Source: B4-G1 sp964393895 (GTDB lineage: Bacteria; Chloroflexota; Anaerolineae; B4-G1). Taken from it: a DNA stretch of 8,746 bases. Location: contig CAYMWP010000167.1 of the NCBI GenBank assembly GCA_964393895.1, positions 1 through 8,746 on the forward strand, written 5' to 3'. Below are positions 6,470 through 8,746 of the stretch, piece by piece. The stretch's first letter is position 1, and each line of letters opens with the position of its first letter. A program made the translations under genes and the position numbers. The notes below the pieces were generated by a model. The model was not told the origin of the DNA. It made no database searches and saw only the letters and a program-made list of their open reading frames with translations.

Positions 6470-7642
6470 TCAGGAGAATAGCGTCCACAGCACGATCTCG
6501 GGCGGGGCCAGGAAGCGAGCGCGCGGCGCGCCCAGCCCCTCCAGTCCCAGCCCGCGGCTGACGTAGAGCGTGGTGTCGTTCTCCTCGTAGCGCCCCATCT
6601 CGTACCGCTTTCCCAATTCAGAGCTGGTAAAGATCGCGCCCAGGATGGGCAGGCGAATCTGGCCGCCGTGGGTGTGGCCGCACAGGTAGAGATCCACGCC
6701 CAGTTCCGTCGCTTCCGGCATCAGGTCGGGGGAGTGGTAGAGCAGCAGGGTGAACGCGCACTCAGGGTTGCCGTCCAGCAGGCGGCGGAGGCGGGGACCG
6801 TCCAGGCGGCGCTGGGCGGTGCAGCGCAGCCCGGCGAGCCGCACGGTATGACCTTTGACGCGCGTCTCATCGACCGTGTCCAGCAGCCAGGTGATGGGCA
6901 GGCCCTCAAAGATGCGGGGCACGACGTCGGGATGGTCCACCGGGGGGCTGCCGGTGACGGCATAGACGGGGCATCGGGCGCCGGCCGCATCGCAGAGTTG
7001 CGCCAGCAGGTCGTGTGTCTCGGCCTGGACGCCAGAATCGTGGACGGACGATAGGGTGAGATAGTCGCCGGTAAAGACAACGAGGTCGGGGGACAGCTCT
7101 TTGACCAGGCGGATCAGATCTTGCTCGCGGGCGGTGACGTGCTCGATGTGCAGGTCAGAGATGTGGAGCAACCGCAGTGGTTCGTGGCCATCGAGCTTGG
7201 GCGAGCGCAACCCGGCCCGCGTGACGCCGATGCGGAAAGGCTCGACCCAGGTGGCGTAGAGGGAGGCGCTGGTGATGGCGAGTTGTAGCGCGGCGGTCAG
7301 CGCCAGGCCGGGCCAGGTGGCCCACAGCAGCCCGGTCGCAAAGGTCAGTGTTGTGCGGACGAGCGCCAGCGCCAGCAGCGGCGGCGTGGCGGGCCCGAAG
7401 GAGCGTCCCGCGCGGGGCAGCAGGGCCAGGCCGGCCCAATCGGCCAGTGTGAGGCAGAACGACGTCACGGCGACTGTAGGGCTCAGGTCAATCCTGGCCC
7501 AGGGCCAGCCGGCGATGGCGGCCAGGGCCAGCCACGCGGGGCTGAGCGCCAGCGGGGGGATGCGGCCCAGCCAGCCGGCGACGATGAGGGCGACGTGGAT
7601 CAGGTTGGGCTCATAGTCTGGTGGTTGGTCGTTTCCTGGCAT
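6470..7642 (-). CDS. Membrane-anchored metallophosphoesterase (YkuE-like) with altered motif III
   Basis: 390 residues from the ATG at 7642. Residues about 14-130 hold roughly four hydrophobic helices; the calcineurin-like phosphoesterase domain follows (about 155-388). Metal-site motifs seen are HISDLHIEH (160-168; Asp163, His165), FTGDYL (190-195; Asp193), YHSPDL with His303, and CGHTHGGQ (321-328), plus the family ending YVSRGLG...PPEI. Relatives cleave phosphoesters, some acting on lipids such as UDP-diacylglucosamine or peptidoglycan precursors. The GNHD/E motif is replaced: the aligned segment reads VTGSPPVDH (229-237), lacking the metal-binding Asn, so activity may be changed. The ATG has AGGGG 5 nt upstream; a GTG one codon earlier is too close to that SD. 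The start region is one copy of a 12-bp target duplication made by the adjacent element. It lies between the phosphodiesterase and phosphate permease genes. Confidence 0.88.
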   Translation of the reverse strand: MPGNDQPPDYEPNLIHVALIVAGWLGRIPPLALSPAWLALAAIAGWPWARIDLSPTVAVTSFCLTLADWAGLALLPRAGRSFGPATPPLLALALVRTTLTFATGLLWATWPGLALTAALQLAITSASLYATWVEPFRIGVTRAGLRSPKLDGHEPLRLLHISDLHIEHVTAREQDLIRLVKELSPDLVVFTGDYLTLSSVHDSGVQAETHDLLAQLCDAAGARCPVYAVTGSPPVDHPDVVPRIFEGLPITWLLDTVDETRVKGHTVRLAGLRCTAQRRLDGPRLRRLLDGNPECAFTLLLYHSPDLMPEATELGVDLYLCGHTHGGQIRLPILGAIFTSSELGKRYEMGRYEENDTTLYVSRGLGLEGLGAPRARFLAPPEIVLWTLFS

Positions 7643-7652
7643 CACGTCCCCT
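7641..7652. repeat. 12-bp target-site duplication, left copy
   Basis: ATCACGTCCCCT, identical to 7785-7796. On the minus strand it reads AGGGGACGTGAT and contains the Shine-Dalgarno (AGGGG) and the first two bases of the ATG of the metallophosphoesterase gene. Confidence 0.85.
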
Positions 7653-7784
7653 AGGGCAATCGCTTTTATCCAGACCTCCGAGGTTTAGGTCGCGTATTTG
7701 TCTCGAGAACGTGTTTCGTATCGCCAGAGAATCTTCGGAAAAGCGCTATTTTGTAAACCTCGGAGGTCTAAACGCAATTGCCCT
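7653..7784. mobile_element. 132-bp MITE-like element with imperfect terminal inverted repeats
   Basis: The ends are inverted copies. AGGGCAAT at 7653-7660 pairs with ATTGCCCT at 7777-7784. AGACCTCCGAGGTTTA at 7672-7687 pairs with its exact complement at 7754-7769. The spacers between the two blocks differ by 4 nt (11 versus 7). Each arm also holds its own odd palindrome ACCTC-C-GAGGT. The 66-nt centre (7688-7753) has no coding capacity. The element is flanked by a perfect 12-bp direct repeat, the signature of transposition. It has no transposase, so it would need one from elsewhere; a 12-bp duplication is within the range known for some IS4-group elements, but I cannot assign a family. It lies between two same-strand genes and, if transcribed, would fold as a long hairpin between the cistrons. 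Confidence 0.85.
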
Positions 7785-7796
7785 ATCACGTCCCCT
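7785..7796. repeat. 12-bp target-site duplication, right copy
   Basis: Identical to 7641-7652. On the minus strand AGGGGACGTGAT supplies the last codons and the TGA stop of the phosphodiesterase gene, so the insertion did not alter its protein. Confidence 0.85.
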
Positions 7797-8547
7797 GGTT
7801 GGGTGAGAAAATCTCGTGCAGTACGCCGGGGACGTTGGTGATGATCGAGTCCACGCCCAGGCCAATGAGGCGGCGCATTTCGTCCGGGTCGTCCACGGTC
7901 CAGACGTTTACCCGGTAGCCGTGTCGCCGCGCCCAGGCCATGTAGCGCGCGTCCACCATTCTGTGTTCGGGGTGGCGGGCCTCGTGAGGGACGAGGAAGG
8001 CCAGCCAGGCGCGGCGCAAAGGTAGCGGCAGGTCGAGGGCGTAGAGCAACCCCGTTGGAATATGAGGGGCGTCTCTTTTGGCCCGTCGCAGTGAGAGGGG
8101 ATTGAACGAGGAGAGGATCACCCGGTCGTCCAGCCCGTGCCGCTCGACTTGGGCGATCACAGCTCGCTCCAGTCCATTATCGCGCAGGCTCGTACTTTTC
8201 AGTTCGATGTTCAGCAGCAATCGTTCCCCCACGGCCTCTAGCACTTGCTCCAGCGTGGGGATGCGTTCGCCGGCAAAGGCCGGGTCAAAGTAAGAGCCGG
8301 CGTCGAGTTCCTCGAGTTGAGCGAGCTTCATCTCTGCCACCCGGCCGCTGCCGTCGGTGGTGGCGTCCACGGTGAAATCGTGGATGACGACCGGCACGCC
8401 ATCGGCCGAGAGGTGCACGTCGAATTCGATTCCGTCGGCGCCCAGTTCCACCGCTTTTTCGAAGGCGGCCAGCGTGTTGGCCGGCGCGGCCCTGCTGGCC
8501 CCCCGGTGGGCGATGTTCAGTGTGTGTGCGTAATCGAAGAAATCCAT
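7786..8547 (-). CDS. ugpQ: Glycerophosphodiester phosphodiesterase (GDPD/UgpQ family)
   Basis: 253 residues, a typical single-domain cytoplasmic GDPD length with no signal peptide. The family hydrolyses glycerophosphodiesters from phospholipid breakdown to glycerol-3-phosphate and an alcohol. The TIM-barrel signature is complete: IAHRGAS (12-18, catalytic His14, Arg15), GADGIEFDVHLSADGVPVVIHD (37-57) with metal ligands Glu41 and Asp43 and second catalytic His56, NIELKS (113-118) with Glu115 and Lys117, VNVWTVDDPDEM (213-224), and LGVDSIITNVP (230-240). The PENT motif reads PANT. The ATG at 8547 gives the normal family start; a TTG at 8592 would add 15 residues of no family likeness, inside a fold-back region. 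No clear SD is seen at either. Its TGA stop once overlapped the start of the metallophosphoesterase gene. Confidence 0.93.
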   Translation of the reverse strand: MDFFDYAHTLNIAHRGASRAAPANTLAAFEKAVELGADGIEFDVHLSADGVPVVIHDFTVDATTDGSGRVAEMKLAQLEELDAGSYFDPAFAGERIPTLEQVLEAVGERLLLNIELKSTSLRDNGLERAVIAQVERHGLDDRVILSSFNPLSLRRAKRDAPHIPTGLLYALDLPLPLRRAWLAFLVPHEARHPEHRMVDARYMAWARRHGYRVNVWTVDDPDEMRRLIGLGVDSIITNVPGVLHEIFSPNQGT

Positions 8548-8559
8548 CGTAGAGTAATT

Positions 8560-8694
8560 TGACAATGGCACATTAGGTTTGTAGTGACGCAAAGCACAGC
8601 GGATTGCGGTTTTGCGCCACTGTGCGCCACTCGCTCCGCTCTGTGGCGCACTACGAGCCCCTTCCGCGTTGAAATGCGAAATGTGCCATTGTCA
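8560..8694. repeat. 135-bp fold-back region upstream of the GDPD gene
   Basis: TGACAATGGCACATT at 8560-8574 is repeated as its exact complement at 8680-8694, a perfect 15-bp inverted repeat enclosing 105 nt. Inside are GTAGTG/CACTAC (8581-8586 with 8649-8654) and GTGCGCCAC/GTGGCGCAC (8622-8630 with 8643-8651). A second copy of TGCGCCAC at 8613-8620 could replace 8623-8630 in pairing. No target duplication is seen at its edges. It ends 12 bp before the GDPD start codon, so it is either a degenerate repeat element or a structured leader. Confidence 0.65.
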
Positions 8695-8746
8695 CTCACC
8701 ATTCGCGTAATCGGCTGGTCAAAAGCTGAATTTCCTGGTAAGCTCT
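8695..8746. other. Non-coding right edge
   Basis: Short tail beyond the fold-back; no gene end, promoter or terminator that I can support. The promoter of the GDPD gene was not found in it. Confidence 0.35.

Noticed and set aside
6432..6488. GTG start at 6488 giving a 347-residue phosphate permease
   Set aside because: The extra 19 residues overlap the end of the metallophosphoesterase gene and include the extended -10 box; the family start matches the ATG at 6431.
7643..7645. GTG start one codon before the metallophosphoesterase ATG
   Set aside because: AGGGG would be only 2 nt away from it; the ATG at 7642 has normal 5-nt spacing.
7653..7784. A short CRISPR-like or riboswitch interpretation of the palindromic block
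   Set aside because: There are only two copies, in inverted orientation, flanked by a direct target duplication; a MITE-like insertion explains everything.
7700..7784. Outward promoter in the MITE towards the metallophosphoesterase gene (TTGCGT-16-TACAAA on the minus strand)
   Set aside because: Both boxes match poorly (3 of 6 and 4 of 6) and the -10 overlaps an arm of the inverted repeat; not enough support.
8559..8587. TTGACA at 8559-8564 as a plus-strand promoter
   Set aside because: The hexamer at 17-bp spacing is TAGTGA, no plus-strand gene follows, and the TTGACA is part of the inverted-repeat arm.
8548..8592. TTG start at 8592 for the GDPD protein
   Set aside because: The added residues lie in the inverted-repeat region, show no GDPD likeness and have no SD; the ATG at 8547 gives the usual family length.

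Overview
The window is GC-rich, gene-dense bacterial DNA. Genes are mostly short-spaced, SD motifs are strong (AGGAG, AGGAGGT), and GTG/TTG codons compete with ATG at several starts. The protein mix is a membrane-anchored LuxR-type HTH joined to a Kelch propeller, PiT phosphate transport with a DUF47 partner, YegS/BmrU-type lipid kinase and PlsY-like acyltransferase. With the C-terminal 'RIFIPV' tail of the Kelch protein, this makes me think of Chloroflexota (Anaerolineae-like). That is an impression only; there is no rRNA or marker gene here to prove it.

Layout: (1) Positions 1-1177, minus strand: a diacylglycerol/lipid kinase followed by the N-terminal part of a PlsY-like glycerol-3-phosphate acyltransferase that runs off the left edge; both are phospholipid genes. 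(2) Positions 1237-2257, plus strand: a textbook sigma-70 promoter and perfect Shine-Dalgarno driving a tyrosine-recombinase-fold protein that has lost most of its catalytic residues, including the nucleophilic tyrosine. (3) Positions 2258-2443: a convergent intergenic region with one possible terminator hairpin. (4) Positions 2444-3274, minus strand: a PAS-receiver protein without kinase or output domain. (5) Positions 3470-8547, minus strand: a phosphate and phosphoester cluster read from right to left: glycerophosphodiester phosphodiesterase, membrane-anchored metallophosphoesterase, PiT phosphate permease, DUF47/PhoU-like partner, and the LuxR-TM-Kelch protein. (6) Positions 8548-8746: a non-coding fold-back region upstream of the phosphodiesterase.

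How the genes fit together (inference): the phosphodiesterase would release glycerol-3-phosphate, which the PlsY-like enzyme uses; the lipid kinase returns diacylglycerol to phosphatidate; the PiT-DUF47 pair moves phosphate; the LuxR-Kelch protein, 7 bp behind DUF47, is positioned to be a regulator or sensor co-expressed with transport.

The best unexpected signals are a 132-bp MITE-like element with imperfect terminal inverted repeats and a perfect 12-bp target duplication. It is inserted exactly at a formerly overlapping TGATG stop/start junction and duplicates the Shine-Dalgarno so both genes survive. The others are the one-protein LuxR-TM-Kelch architecture inside a phosphate operon, the catalytically degenerate recombinase, and an apparently leaderless promoter for the phosphate permease.
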